Shown: positions 7,577-16,165, counted from the first letter of the stretch. The stretch: DNA of 28,689 bases from REEB76 sp049698775 (GCA_049698775.1 JBAVYM010000050.1:1-28689), one strand, 5' to 3'. Translations and numbers: made by a program. The notes: generated by a model from the letters alone, not told the origin.

Positions 7577-8107
7577 ATGCGCAAGGAATGCGGCTTCACG
7601 CTAGTGGAACTATTGATGACCTTGGCGGTGGCGGCCGTACTGGCCACGATTGCCGTTCCCAGTTTCACTGCCACCATCCGCCACAGCCGCGCGGTAACTA
7701 CTGTCAATGAGCTGCACACCGCACTCAATTTCGCGCGGCATTCGGCTATCACCCGCAACAGTTACGTGGTGTTGTGCAAAAGCGCCGACGGCAAGCGCTG
7801 TAATCATGCGCTGCCGGACTGGAACAGCGGCTGGCTGGTGTTCGACAATCTCAATCGCGACGCCGCCGTCCAGGTGAATCCCGGTGAACCAATTTTGCGG
7901 GTGCATGGACCCATACGTCACGGAGCGCGCATCATCAGCAACCGCGATTCCTTTACATTCAGGCCCATGCAACTGCACAGTGTGAATGGCACCATCCTGT
8001 ATTGCTCCGAGGGCAGCAAAAATGATCGCGCGCTGATCGTGAATGTCATGGGTCGGACGCGGGTCTCCGACAAGCCCAACAAAGACACTACTTTGCGATG
8101 CCCGTGA
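7577..8107 (+). CDS. fimT: FimT/GspH-type minor pseudopilin (orphan)
   Basis: A 176-residue type IV pilin-like protein. It has a very short leader (MRKECG) and the class III prepilin signature G-FTLVELLMTLAVAAVLATIAVPSF, with cleavage after Gly6 and the conserved Glu at mature position 5. The C-terminal region fits a GspH/FimT domain (LNFARHSAITRNSYVVLCKS, GWLVF, ILYCSEG) and ends in a Cys-containing tail, so disulfides are likely. AAGGAGG (7565-7571) lies five bases before the ATG. FimT/FimU-type minor pilins help prime pilus assembly and, in some bacteria, bind DNA for uptake. No fimU, pilV, pilW, pilX, pilY1 or pilE is adjacent. It converges with ispH, with stops four bases apart. FimT versus FimU cannot be decided with certainty. 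Confidence 0.82.
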   Translation: MRKECGFTLVELLMTLAVAAVLATIAVPSFTATIRHSRAVTTVNELHTALNFARHSAITRNSYVVLCKSADGKRCNHALPDWNSGWLVFDNLNRDAAVQVNPGEPILRVHGPIRHGARIISNRDSFTFRPMQLHSVNGTILYCSEGSKNDRALIVNVMGRTRVSDKPNKDTTLRCP

Positions 8108-8111
8108 ATCA

Positions 8112-9065
8112 TTAATTCAGTGCGGTATCGCGCTTGCGCAGTTCCTTCGGCAGCGCGAATATCACATTTTCAGGAATGCCCCGCGATTCGGTAACCGTTT
8201 TGCCGCCCCACTCCCGCAGTCGCGTCACCACCTGCTGCACGATGGCTTCGGGCGCCGAGGCGCCAGCGGTCACCCCCACCCGCTGCGTGGTCTCCACCCA
8301 TTCCCTCCGGATGTCGTCAGGGCCGTCAATCAAATGGGCCGCGGCACCGGCGGATTCGGCGATCTCGCGCAAACGGTTGGAATTGGAACTGTTGCGCGAA
8401 CCCACCACCAATAGCACATCGCATTGACGGGCTAGTTGCTTGACCGCATCCTGGCGATTCTGGGTCGCGTAACAGATATCATCCTTGCGCGGCCCCTGAA
8501 CTTCCGGAAAACGCTTGCGCAGGGCATCAATGATGCGCGCCGTATCATCCGTGGACAGCGTGGTTTGGGTCACAAACGCCGCCCGCCGCGCATCGCGCAC
8601 CTGCAGCCGTGCCACATCCTCCGGAGTCTGCACCAGATGGATGGTGCCGCCGAAACTCGCATCGAACTGGCCCATGGTGCCTTCCACTTCGGGATGGCCC
8701 GCATGGCCGATCAGCACCACGTCGAGTCCGTCGCGGGCATAGCGACTCACTTCCATGTGCACCTTGGTCACCAGCGGACAGGTGGCATCGAATATCCGCA
8801 AGCCGCGTTGCTCGGCTTCGCTGCGCACCGCCTGTGAAACGCCATGGGCGCTGAAAATCACGATGGCGCCGTCCGGCACCTCGCGGAGTTCATCCACGAA
8901 TATCGCGCCCATGCCGCGCAGCCGTTCCACCACGTGCCGGTTGTGCACCACTTCATGACGCACGTAGATGGGCGCGCCGTGAATCTCCAGCACGCGCTCC
9001 ACGATCTCGATGGCACGGTCAACGCCGGCGCAAAATCCGCGGGGATTGGCAAGCAGAATATCCAT
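8112..9065 (-). CDS. ispH: 4-hydroxy-3-methylbut-2-enyl diphosphate reductase
   Basis: A 317-residue iron-sulfur enzyme for the last step of the MEP isoprenoid pathway, making IPP and DMAPP. The three cluster cysteines are visible: Cys12 in NPRGFCAGVDRA, Cys96 in FDATCPLVTKVH and Cys198 in DDICYATQNRQ. The catalytic Glu126 is in GHAGHPEVEGTMGQ, and the substrate-binding SRNSSNSNRL segment is near residue 225. Length matches the family. It is the last gene of the minus-strand run murJ-ribF-ileS-lspA-ispH and starts 24 bp after lspA. The FKBP gene fkpB, which often sits between lspA and ispH in related bacteria, is absent. Its products feed the IspB prenyl synthase encoded farther right. Confidence 0.96.
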   Translation of the reverse strand: MDILLANPRGFCAGVDRAIEIVERVLEIHGAPIYVRHEVVHNRHVVERLRGMGAIFVDELREVPDGAIVIFSAHGVSQAVRSEAEQRGLRIFDATCPLVTKVHMEVSRYARDGLDVVLIGHAGHPEVEGTMGQFDASFGGTIHLVQTPEDVARLQVRDARRAAFVTQTTLSTDDTARIIDALRKRFPEVQGPRKDDICYATQNRQDAVKQLARQCDVLLVVGSRNSSNSNRLREIAESAGAAAHLIDGPDDIRREWVETTQRVGVTAGASAPEAIVQQVVTRLREWGGKTVTESRGIPENVIFALPKELRKRDTALN

Positions 9066-9089
9066 TGAATGATCCGGCAGGAACGGCGG

Positions 9090-9623
9090 CTATTTTATAC
9101 CACTGGACTCGCCGTGCTGCGCACGCCGGAAGAATAAGCCTTCCAGGATGAGCATCGCGGCGCCGACAGTGATGGCGGAATCCGCCAGATTGAAGGCCGG
9201 GTAATACCAAGCGTGATAATGGAACTGGATGAAATCAATCACGTAACCGTGCCAGATGCGGTCAATCGCGTTGCCCAGTGCGCCGCCCAGCACCAGTGCA
9301 AGCGCCGCCGCGCGCCAGCGGAATTGGCGGCGCGGCAGATAGCGCAGCCAGATGATGAGAGCCACACTCACTGCCAACGCCAGCAGTATGAAAAACCAGC
9401 GCTGCCAGCCGGAAGCGCCCGCCAGAAAACTCCAGGCGGCGCCAGCGTTATGCAGTAAAACCAGATTGAACACCGGCAGCACGGTTATGGAATCGTATAT
9501 CGTCAGATGACTGGAAATCAGGTATTTACTGATCTGATCCAGCACGATGACAACTGCCGATAACCACAGCCATATCCAGGCAGCGTGTTTCATTCCGACT
9601 ATGCGATTTTCTGATACGCTCAT
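9090..9623 (-). CDS. lspA: Lipoprotein signal peptidase II
   Basis: A 177-residue inner-membrane aspartyl protease that removes signal peptides from diacylated prolipoproteins. It has four hydrophobic segments (about 14-29, 74-91, 105-119 and 147-164) and the catalytic dyad Asp121 (GNAIDRIWHGYVIDF) and Asp148 (FNLADSAITVGA). LDQISKYL and HNAGAAWSFL are conserved. I chose the ATG at 9623 because it overlaps the ileS stop as ATGA, implying translational coupling, and gives an N-terminal length near other gammaproteobacterial LspA proteins. The in-frame ATG at 9593 (167 residues) is possible but leaves only five residues before the first membrane helix. It is co-transcribed with ileS and ispH. 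Confidence 0.93.
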   Translation of the reverse strand: MSVSENRIVGMKHAAWIWLWLSAVVIVLDQISKYLISSHLTIYDSITVLPVFNLVLLHNAGAAWSFLAGASGWQRWFFILLALAVSVALIIWLRYLPRRQFRWRAAALALVLGGALGNAIDRIWHGYVIDFIQFHYHAWYYPAFNLADSAITVGAAMLILEGLFFRRAQHGESSGIK

Positions 9624-12457
9624 GCAAATCTTCGGGTTTCGCCCCGCCCCACGATGTTTTCCACACAACGGCCGCAGATATCCGGATAGTCCTTGTGTGC
9701 GCCCACATCTGCGCGGTGGTGCCAGCAGCGCACACACTTGCTGTGCGCGGACGGCTTCGCCACCGTCCATAATCCTGGCAGCTCTGCCGAGGCAGCCGCG
9801 TCCATGGGCCGCTCGCTGGCCGCATGGATGCGCGCGTAGGAAGTGATGAACAGGAAACGCAGTTCGTCACTCAGCGGTTGCAAACTAACCAGCAAGTCCG
9901 CATCGCAATACAAGTCCACTTCCGCATCCAGGGGCGAACCGATACCGCCCGCGACCCGCAGTTGTTCCAGCTCCTGTTTTACTGCCGCGCGCACCTTGAA
10001 CAATTTCTCCCACAAGGCGACGTCCACCACAGGAGTCTGTGGAAATTGGTGCCAGGTTGCCAGAAATACCGAGGCATCGCGCGCACCCGGCATGCAGCGC
10101 CAGATTTCTTCAGCGGTGAAGCTCAGGATCGGCGCGAGCCAGCGCAGCATCGCCTCGGCCACCTGGTACATGACCGTCTGACAGGAACGGCGCGCCAAGC
10201 TGTTTGACTGCGTGGTGTACTCGCGATCCTTGATGATATCGAGATAGAAGACAGACAAGTCCAGCACGCAGAAATTGTAGATTTTCTGGTAAATAAGGTG
10301 GAATTGATAATCCGCATAGGCCGTACGCACTTCGCCTTGCAAGTGCGCGACGCGCGCCAGCAGCCATTGATCCAGCAACAACAGGTTTTCAACAGGAACC
10401 GTGTTTATGGCCGGATCAAAATCATACAGGTTGGCCAGCAGATAGCGCAGCGTGTTGCGCATCTTGCGATAGGCCTCCGCCATGTGCTCCAGAATCTGCG
10501 CCGACACCGACAGCTCGCCGCTGTAATCGGTGGCCGCCACCCACAGGCGCAGTACATCGGCGCCCAGATGCTTGATGACTTCCTGGGGCGCAACCACGTT
10601 GCCCAGCGACTTGGACATCTTACGGCCCTGCTCGTCCACGGTGAAGCCATGGGTCAGCACATCTTTATATGGCGCCTTGCCGCGGATGGCGACCGAGGTG
10701 AGCAACGAGGACTGGAACCAGCCGCGGTGCTGGTCGGAGCCTTCCAGATAGAGATCGGCCTTGTCCCGATCGCCGATGCCCAGGCGCTTCTCGCCCACGC
10801 AGTAGTGCACCACGCCCGAATCGAACCATACGTCCAGGATATCTTTCACTTTCTCGTAATGCACCGCTTCGGCACCCAGCATTTCCGCCGCATCCATCTC
10901 AAACCAGGCGTCAATGCCGTCCTGGTCCACGCGCTTGGCGATTGCTTCCAGAAACTCGACGGTACGCGGATGCAACTCGCCGCTGTGCTTGTGCACGAAC
11001 AGCGCGATCGGCACGCCCCAGGTACGCTGCCGCGAGATGCACCAGTCAGGCCGGTTGGCCACCATGCCCGCGATGCGCTGTTCGCCCCAGCCTGGAATCC
11101 AGCGCACCTTACCGATTTCAGTGAGCGCCTGCCGGCGCAGGCCGTTCTGATCCATGCCGATGAACCACTGCGGCGTGGCGCGGAAGATCACCGGCGTCTT
11201 GTGCCGCCAGCAATGCGGGTAACTGTGGTGGTAGTTTTCGTGGTGCAGCAACAGGCTGCGCTCACGCAGCACTTCGATGATGTGCGCATTGGCCTTGAAT
11301 ACGTGCTCGCCGGCAAACAGCGGCGTGCCGGGAACAAACACGCCGTGGCTGTCCACGGGATTCTCAATCGGCAAGTGATATTCGATACCCAGGCTGAAAT
11401 CTTCCTGGCCGTGACCGGGTGCCGTATGCACCGCGCCGGTGCCCGTATCCAGTGTCACGTGTTCGCCCAACACGACGGGAACTATGCGCTCGTAGAAAGG
11501 GTGGCGGAGCTTCGCACCTTTCAAATCAGCAGCGCGCGCGCGCGCCACGATTCCCTGAATGGTGAATCCGCATTTCGCAGCCACTTCATCCTGCAAGGCG
11601 GCGGCGAGCAATAACCGTTCCGGCTTCCCATTTATATCGGCCTGCACCAGCACGTATTCCGTATCGCCGGGACGCAGTGCGACCGCCTGGTTGGCCGGCA
11701 AGGTCCAGGGCGTGGTGGTCCATATGAGTACGGAAACCGGACCCTCACCCGCAAATTTACCGCGCTGCATCTTCGCCAGGAACGCTGCCTCATCTAATAC
11801 CGGAAACATCACGTAGATGGACGGCGAAACCTTGTCCTCATATTCAACCTCGGCTTCCGCGAGTGCGGAAGCGCAGTCCATGCACCAGTGCACCGGCTTC
11901 AGACCCTTATATAAGTATCCGCGGCGAATGACTTCCGCGAAAGCGCGCAACTGGTTGCCTTCATAGCTTGCATCCATGGTGAGATAGGGATGCTCCCAAT
12001 CCCCCAGCACACCCAGCCGCTTGAAATCCTCGCGCTGCTTGTTCACCTGCTCATGGGCGTAGCTGCGGCACGCGGCACGGAACGCCTTGGCGTCCACCTT
12101 GTGACCGGCCTTGCCGATTTTCTTCTCGACCTGCTGTTCGATGGGCAGGCCGTGGCAATCCCAACCCGGAATATACGGCGCATCCATGCCGTCCAGGCTG
12201 CGCGCTTTCACCACGATATCCTTGAGAATCTTGTTGACCGCGTGGCCGATGTGGATATTGCCGTTGGCATAGGGCGGCCCATCCTGCAGGATGAACCTGG
12301 GCTGGCCGCTACGCGCGGCGCGGATCTGGCCGTACACATCCTGTTCCTGCCAGTGCTTCAGGATTTCCGGTTCGCGCGCCGGCAGGTTCGCCTTCATTGG
12401 GAAGACGGTGCGCGGCAGGTTCAGCGTGTTTTTGTAGTCAGTCACAGTAACGTCCAT
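9620..12457 (-). CDS. ileS: Isoleucyl-tRNA synthetase
   Basis: A 945-residue class I aminoacyl-tRNA synthetase charging tRNA-Ile. The HIGH motif is at residues 69-72 (ANGNIHIGHAVNKIL), and KMSKS appears in DEQGRKMSKSLGNVV. The editing CP1 domain lies between them, including the TWTTTPWTLPANQAV-like stretch (here WTTTPWTLPANQAVAL). A C-terminal zinc-binding cluster, CVRCWHHR...CGRC, indicates the bacterial-type enzyme. Length is normal for the family. It starts 22 bp after ribF and its stop overlaps the lspA start by four bases (ATGA). The order ribF-ileS-lspA is conserved in many proteobacteria, so co-expression is expected. Confidence 0.97.
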   Translation of the reverse strand: MDVTVTDYKNTLNLPRTVFPMKANLPAREPEILKHWQEQDVYGQIRAARSGQPRFILQDGPPYANGNIHIGHAVNKILKDIVVKARSLDGMDAPYIPGWDCHGLPIEQQVEKKIGKAGHKVDAKAFRAACRSYAHEQVNKQREDFKRLGVLGDWEHPYLTMDASYEGNQLRAFAEVIRRGYLYKGLKPVHWCMDCASALAEAEVEYEDKVSPSIYVMFPVLDEAAFLAKMQRGKFAGEGPVSVLIWTTTPWTLPANQAVALRPGDTEYVLVQADINGKPERLLLAAALQDEVAAKCGFTIQGIVARARAADLKGAKLRHPFYERIVPVVLGEHVTLDTGTGAVHTAPGHGQEDFSLGIEYHLPIENPVDSHGVFVPGTPLFAGEHVFKANAHIIEVLRERSLLLHHENYHHSYPHCWRHKTPVIFRATPQWFIGMDQNGLRRQALTEIGKVRWIPGWGEQRIAGMVANRPDWCISRQRTWGVPIALFVHKHSGELHPRTVEFLEAIAKRVDQDGIDAWFEMDAAEMLGAEAVHYEKVKDILDVWFDSGVVHYCVGEKRLGIGDRDKADLYLEGSDQHRGWFQSSLLTSVAIRGKAPYKDVLTHGFTVDEQGRKMSKSLGNVVAPQEVIKHLGADVLRLWVAATDYSGELSVSAQILEHMAEAYRKMRNTLRYLLANLYDFDPAINTVPVENLLLLDQWLLARVAHLQGEVRTAYADYQFHLIYQKIYNFCVLDLSVFYLDIIKDREYTTQSNSLARRSCQTVMYQVAEAMLRWLAPILSFTAEEIWRCMPGARDASVFLATWHQFPQTPVVDVALWEKLFKVRAAVKQELEQLRVAGGIGSPLDAEVDLYCDADLLVSLQPLSDELRFLFITSYARIHAASERPMDAAASAELPGLWTVAKPSAHSKCVRCWHHRADVGAHKDYPDICGRCVENIVGRGETRRFA

Positions 12458-12479
12458 TCTGAAATCATTTGTACATCTT

Positions 12480-13418
12480 TCAGGCCATTGCCTGTTGTTT
12501 CAACCAGGCGCGCGCCGCGGCCACATCCCGCGCCATCTGCGCCTTGAGCGCTTCCAGGCTGCCGAACGCCATTTCACCGCGCAACTGGTGCAGCAGCTCC
12601 ACTTGCAGGCGCTGCCCGTACAGCTCGCCGCTAAAATTGAAGATGAACACTTCCAGCAACAACTGCTGGCCGTTCACCGCCGGCCGGCGGCCCACATAGG
12701 CAGCGCCGTAATGGCAACTGCTGCCGATGCCGTGCACCGCCGCCACGAAAATACCCTGCACCGGTGAAACCCGCCGTTTCAAGGGGATATTCACCGTGGG
12801 AAATCCCAAGCTGCGCCCAAGCTTTTCGCCCGGCATAACGCGGCCGCTCAAGGAAAACGGCAAACCCAGCAATTGCGCCGCCCGTTCCATCTGCCCGGCA
12901 GCCAAACACTCGCGGATGCGGGTGCTGCTTATGCGTTCGCCCGCCAACATCAGGCCCGGAGTTTTCGCAACCTCGAATCCGTAGGCCGCGCCGGCCGCCG
13001 CAAGCATCGTGAAATCACCGGCGCGTTCGTGGCCAAACCGGAAATCATCGCCCACTACCAGATACCGCACGCCCAGGCCGCTGATCAGCACCTGTTCGAT
13101 GAAGGTCTCGGCCAGCATGTTTGCGAGTGCCGCGTTGAAATGCAGGCACAACAACCGGTCCACACTGCATTCGACCAGAGCCTGGTATCTCTCGCGGAAA
13201 TTCATCAAACGCGCGGGTGGCGCCGCTGGCGCGAAATACTCCTGCGGCGTCGGCTCAAAAATCACCGCGACTGCCGGCAAGGAACGCTTGCGGGCCTCGG
13301 CAATCAATCCCTTCAGCACCTGCTGATGACCCAGATGCACGCCGTCGTAATTACCGATGGTGGCGACGCAGCCGCGATGCCGATGCTCCAGGTTGGCCAG
13401 TCCGCGGATCAGCTCCAT
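12480..13418 (-). CDS. ribF: Bifunctional riboflavin kinase / FAD synthetase
   Basis: A 312-residue two-domain enzyme converting riboflavin to FMN and then FAD. The N-terminal nucleotidyltransferase domain (about 1-185) carries GNYDGVHLGHQ, the fingerprint of the adenylyltransferase site, plus VGDDFRFGHERAGD and ISSTRIRECL. The C-terminal kinase domain (about 186-308) shows GRSLGFPTVNI, the MgATP/flavin loop (usually GKRLGFPTANI), followed by GRRPAVNG and LEVFIFNFSGELYG. FAD would serve ThiO, encoded in the same region. It lies between murJ (45 bp upstream) and ileS (22 bp downstream). A TATATA/TATAAT box in the gap to murJ may give the genes ribF to ispH an extra promoter. Confidence 0.95.
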   Translation of the reverse strand: MELIRGLANLEHRHRGCVATIGNYDGVHLGHQQVLKGLIAEARKRSLPAVAVIFEPTPQEYFAPAAPPARLMNFRERYQALVECSVDRLLCLHFNAALANMLAETFIEQVLISGLGVRYLVVGDDFRFGHERAGDFTMLAAAGAAYGFEVAKTPGLMLAGERISSTRIRECLAAGQMERAAQLLGLPFSLSGRVMPGEKLGRSLGFPTVNIPLKRRVSPVQGIFVAAVHGIGSSCHYGAAYVGRRPAVNGQQLLLEVFIFNFSGELYGQRLQVELLHQLRGEMAFGSLEALKAQMARDVAAARAWLKQQAMA

Positions 13419-13438
13419 GAAACCAATCCGAGATTGAG

Positions 13439-13470
13439 ATTATATATAAGGAGTGGGCCCATCTACGCAA
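13439..13470 (-). promoter_or_regulatory. Possible promoter in the murJ-ribF gap
   Basis: On the minus strand, TTGCGT (13465-13470) is followed after 18 bp by TATATA (13441-13446), which runs into TATAAT (13439-13444). The AT-rich block is conspicuous among GC-rich coding sequence. The spacing is slightly long, so this is tentative. Confidence 0.45.
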
Positions 13471-15028
13471 CCTGTCCCCGGCGCAGATGCCTCAACCGGA
13501 AACCGCCCAGGAACAGCACCGCGAAATACACCAGAATCGCCGCTGCGATCCAGAATGCCAGCCACAAACCCCGGTGCAGTGCCGTGCGCGCCAGCCACAC
13601 GTCCAGATTGCCCACCAGAACCCACAGAATTGCCGCCATCGCGATGTTGGAAATCAGTACGCGCCTAAGCAGCAGTCGCCAGCCGGTCGTTGGCGTGTAC
13701 ACGCCGCTGCAGCGCAAACCGCGATACAACAACCAGGCATTGATAAACGCCGCCAACGAGGTGGACAGTGCCAGGCCAGCATGCGGAGCGGCCAGGCCTG
13801 ACATGGCCCAGGGTATGGTGATGACGAGATTAAGCACGATGTTCGCCACCACTGAAATGACGCCGATCTTGACCGGCGTACGCGTGTCCTGGCGCGCGTA
13901 AAATCCAGGCGCGAATACTTTCACCAGCGTGAAGCCCACCAGACCCACGGCATAGGCCATGAGACTGGCTTGTGCCATGCGCGAATCGTAGGCATTGAAG
14001 CGGCCGTAATGAAACAGCGTCACCAGCAGCGGCCCGGCCAGGAAGAACAATCCCACCGCCGCCGGTAACGCCACCACCACCGCAAGACGCAAAGCCCAAT
14101 CCATGGTCGCGGAAAATCCGGTTACGGATTTTGCGGCGAAATGCTGGGCAAGGTTCGGAAGGATCACGGTGCCGAGCGCGATGGAAAATACGCCGAGCGG
14201 GAATTCCATGAGCCGGTCGGAATAGTACAGCCAGCTCACGCTGCCGGTGGCCAGGAATGAAGCGATCACCGTATCCACCACCAGATTGATCTGCGATACC
14301 GAGGAACCAAACAGCGCCGGCAGCATGAGTTTCATGATGCGCGACACCGCTTCGTGACCTTCCGACAATTTCGGCCGCGGCATGAGCTTGAGGCGAAACA
14401 GGAACGGTATCTGGAAAGCGAGCTGCAACACACCCGCGATGAACACGCCCCAGGCCAACGCCATGCCGGGATTGGCAAGATGCGGCGCCAGCCAGATGGC
14501 AGCGGCAATCATCACTACGTTGAGCAGCACCGGCGTGAATGCCGGCACGCCGAATTTGCCGTAGGTATTAAGGATGCCGCCGGCAAACGCCGTCAGCGAA
14601 ATAAACAGCAAGTACGGAAACGTGATCCGCACCATGGCAACCGTGAGTTCGTACTTGCTCTCGTTGACGCTGAACCCGGGCGCGAAAATCCACACCAGCA
14701 CCGGTGCCGCGATCACGCCGATGACGGTGACGATGATCAGCACCAGACCCAAGCTGCCCGCCACCCGGTCCGCCAATTCCTTGACCTCGGCATGCTCGCG
14801 GGTGGTCTTGTATTCCGAGATCACCGGTACGAAGGCCAGTGAGAACGCGCCTTCGCCGAAGGTACGGCGCATGAAATTGGGAATCTTGAACGCCACGAAG
14901 AAGGCATCCATAACGGTGCCGGCGCCGAAATAGCGTGCCAGCACCATGTCCCGGGCAAAGCCCAGGATACGCGAGAGGAGGGTCATGCCTCCCACCAGGG
15001 AGGTGGCCTTGAACAGGGCGCGGGACAT
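13463..15028 (-). CDS. murJ: Lipid II flippase MurJ
   Basis: A 521-residue polytopic inner-membrane protein of the MOP/MviN family that moves lipid II to the periplasmic face for peptidoglycan synthesis. It begins MSRALFKATSLVGGMTLLSR and continues GFARDMVLARYFGAG and FKIPNFMRRTFGEGAFS, all signature MurJ sequences; about 14 hydrophobic helices follow. I chose the ATG at 15028 over the in-frame start at 15103 because family members start at this point and the extra 25 residues are polar and GC-rich without homology features; an AGGA lies about ten bases upstream. It heads the minus-strand run murJ-ribF-ileS-lspA-ispH and is divergent from rpsT, as in Pseudomonas. Confidence 0.95.
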   Translation of the reverse strand: MSRALFKATSLVGGMTLLSRILGFARDMVLARYFGAGTVMDAFFVAFKIPNFMRRTFGEGAFSLAFVPVISEYKTTREHAEVKELADRVAGSLGLVLIIVTVIGVIAAPVLVWIFAPGFSVNESKYELTVAMVRITFPYLLFISLTAFAGGILNTYGKFGVPAFTPVLLNVVMIAAAIWLAPHLANPGMALAWGVFIAGVLQLAFQIPFLFRLKLMPRPKLSEGHEAVSRIMKLMLPALFGSSVSQINLVVDTVIASFLATGSVSWLYYSDRLMEFPLGVFSIALGTVILPNLAQHFAAKSVTGFSATMDWALRLAVVVALPAAVGLFFLAGPLLVTLFHYGRFNAYDSRMAQASLMAYAVGLVGFTLVKVFAPGFYARQDTRTPVKIGVISVVANIVLNLVITIPWAMSGLAAPHAGLALSTSLAAFINAWLLYRGLRCSGVYTPTTGWRLLLRRVLISNIAMAAILWVLVGNLDVWLARTALHRGLWLAFWIAAAILVYFAVLFLGGFRLRHLRRGQVA

Positions 15029-15143
15029 CAGGCTAGGATCCTGGCGCAGGGCGCTTAAAGGCCCGCATGATACCGGCCTTCCGCTCCCGCCGCCACGCGT
15101 CAAACCCCTTTAGGATGAACAGGTCTTGATGGACCGGAGCGCG

Positions 15144-15172
15144 TTGCGAAATCGCGGTCGAATCCGTATAGT
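15144..15172 (+). promoter_or_regulatory. Sigma-70 promoter of rpsT
   Basis: TTGCGA (15144-15149), a 17-bp spacer and TATAGT (15167-15172), 57 bp before the rpsT start. The ten bases TATAGTACGC are identical to those at the tRNA-Pro promoter (25697-25706), suggesting a shared growth-rate-regulated promoter type. Confidence 0.72.
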
Positions 15173-15229
15173 ACGCAGCCTTTCCGGCCGGCCCGCCGGC
15201 AAACAATGGATATTTTCAGGAGTTTCACC

Positions 15230-15496
15230 TTGGCAAACACCAAGCAATCGAAGAAGCGCGCGCGCCAATCCGTGGCGCATCGCGAACACAATGCCGCCCT
15301 GCGTTCCATGGTGCGCAGCTACATCAAGAAAGTGGCGAAGCTCGCCGCCGAAGGCAAAAAGACGGAGGCCGAAGCCGCCTACAAGGAAGCCGTACCGGTT
15401 ATTGACCGCATCGCGGACAAGGGCTTGATCCATCACAACAAGGCCGCGCGCCACAAGAGCCGCCTGAACGAACACATCCGGGCTATCAAGGCCTGA
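15230..15496 (+). CDS. rpsT: 30S ribosomal protein S20
   Basis: An 88-residue basic ribosomal protein binding 16S rRNA in the small subunit. The start is the TTG at 15230: AGGAG (15218-15222) lies seven bases upstream, and it yields the canonical N-terminus (M)ANTKQSKKRARQ. An ATG at 15206 would add eight non-conserved residues. E. coli rpsT also starts with UUG, which is part of its weak, autoregulated translation, so the rare start codon is probably conserved for regulation. RSMVRSYIKKV and HHNKAARHKSRL are conserved. It has its own promoter and a strong terminator, is divergent from murJ, and is followed by a DUF2059 gene. Confidence 0.97.
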   Translation: MANTKQSKKRARQSVAHREHNAALRSMVRSYIKKVAKLAAEGKKTEAEAAYKEAVPVIDRIADKGLIHHNKAARHKSRLNEHIRAIKA

Positions 15497-15514
15497 GACA
15501 GGGCGAAGCACATC

Positions 15515-15540
15515 AAAGCCGGCTGAATGCCGGCTTTTTT
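15515..15540 (+). terminator. Rho-independent terminator of rpsT
   Basis: AAAGCCGGC (15515-15523), loop TGAAT, GCCGGCTTT (15529-15537), and a run of six T (15535-15540). It begins 18 bp after the rpsT stop. A textbook intrinsic terminator. Confidence 0.92.
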
Positions 15541-15599
15541 ATTGCCTGACGCCGTGTCATAGTGATTGTGTCCGTTCAGGATGCAACCGGGTACACGCC

Positions 15600-16136
15600 A
15601 TGAAAATCAATATCTTGTTGGGAATCCTGCTGAGCATGCTCCCGCTGACCGGCTTTGCGAATGGCACCGGCACGCTGCCGGAACCGCTACGCACTGACAT
15701 TCTCCAGCTCATGAAGATGACGGGCGCCGCGCGCACCGGACCACTCATTGGCAACGTCATCTCACAGCAGCTCGTGAACAACCTCAAAGCCGCCCATCCC
15801 GACATCGCCCCCAAAGCCTTCACCATCGTCCAGGAAGAAACTCAGAAATCCATGTCGGATCCCGAAACCATGAACCAGCTCGTGGAAATGCTGGCACCAA
15901 TCTACGCGAAGTATTACACCGACGCGGATGTGCGTCAGATGATTGCGTTCTACAAGACGCCGCTGGGGCAGAAAATCATCCGCACCAACCCCGAAATCGC
16001 CCAAGCCAGCCTGCAAGATGGTGAGCAGTGGGGAAGGACGGTACTGGCTCCGGAGCTGATCAAACGCATCCAGGCGCGCTTCCAGCAGGAAGGCATCAAA
16101 CTCACTGAGCCGCGCGAATCGCCGCAAACCCATTAA
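15600..16136 (+). CDS. Exported DUF2059 protein
   Basis: 178 residues with a signal peptide (MKINILLGILLSMLPLTGFA, cleavage after GFA) and one DUF2059 domain covering most of the mature helical protein. The family hallmark YAKYYTDADVRQMIAFYKTP, followed by LGQKIIRTNPEIAQAS, is at about residues 101-138. The domain's role is not established. It lies between the rpsT and obg terminators and has no close partner on its strand, so it is probably a single-gene unit. The ribosome-binding site is weak (AGGA about 20 bases upstream), but no better start exists. In Pseudomonas this interval holds a small hypothetical gene and proB; proB is not present here. Confidence 0.85.
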   Translation: MKINILLGILLSMLPLTGFANGTGTLPEPLRTDILQLMKMTGAARTGPLIGNVISQQLVNNLKAAHPDIAPKAFTIVQEETQKSMSDPETMNQLVEMLAPIYAKYYTDADVRQMIAFYKTPLGQKIIRTNPEIAQASLQDGEQWGRTVLAPELIKRIQARFQQEGIKLTEPRESPQTH

Positions 16137-16163
16137 AAGCCGGCCAATTGGTAAGCGGCTTTT
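16135..16163. terminator. Bidirectional terminator between DUF2059 gene and obg
   Basis: AAAAGCCG (16135-16142) pairs with CGGCTTTT (16156-16163) around a 13-base loop that contains the palindrome CCAATTGG. The A-run on the left and T-run on the right let it serve both convergent genes; it sits exactly between their stops. Confidence 0.75.
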
Positions 16164-16165
16164 GT

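Noticed and set aside
10298..11614. 438-codon plus-strand ORF
   Set aside because: Shadow of ileS, whose HIGH and KMSKS motifs are on the minus strand.
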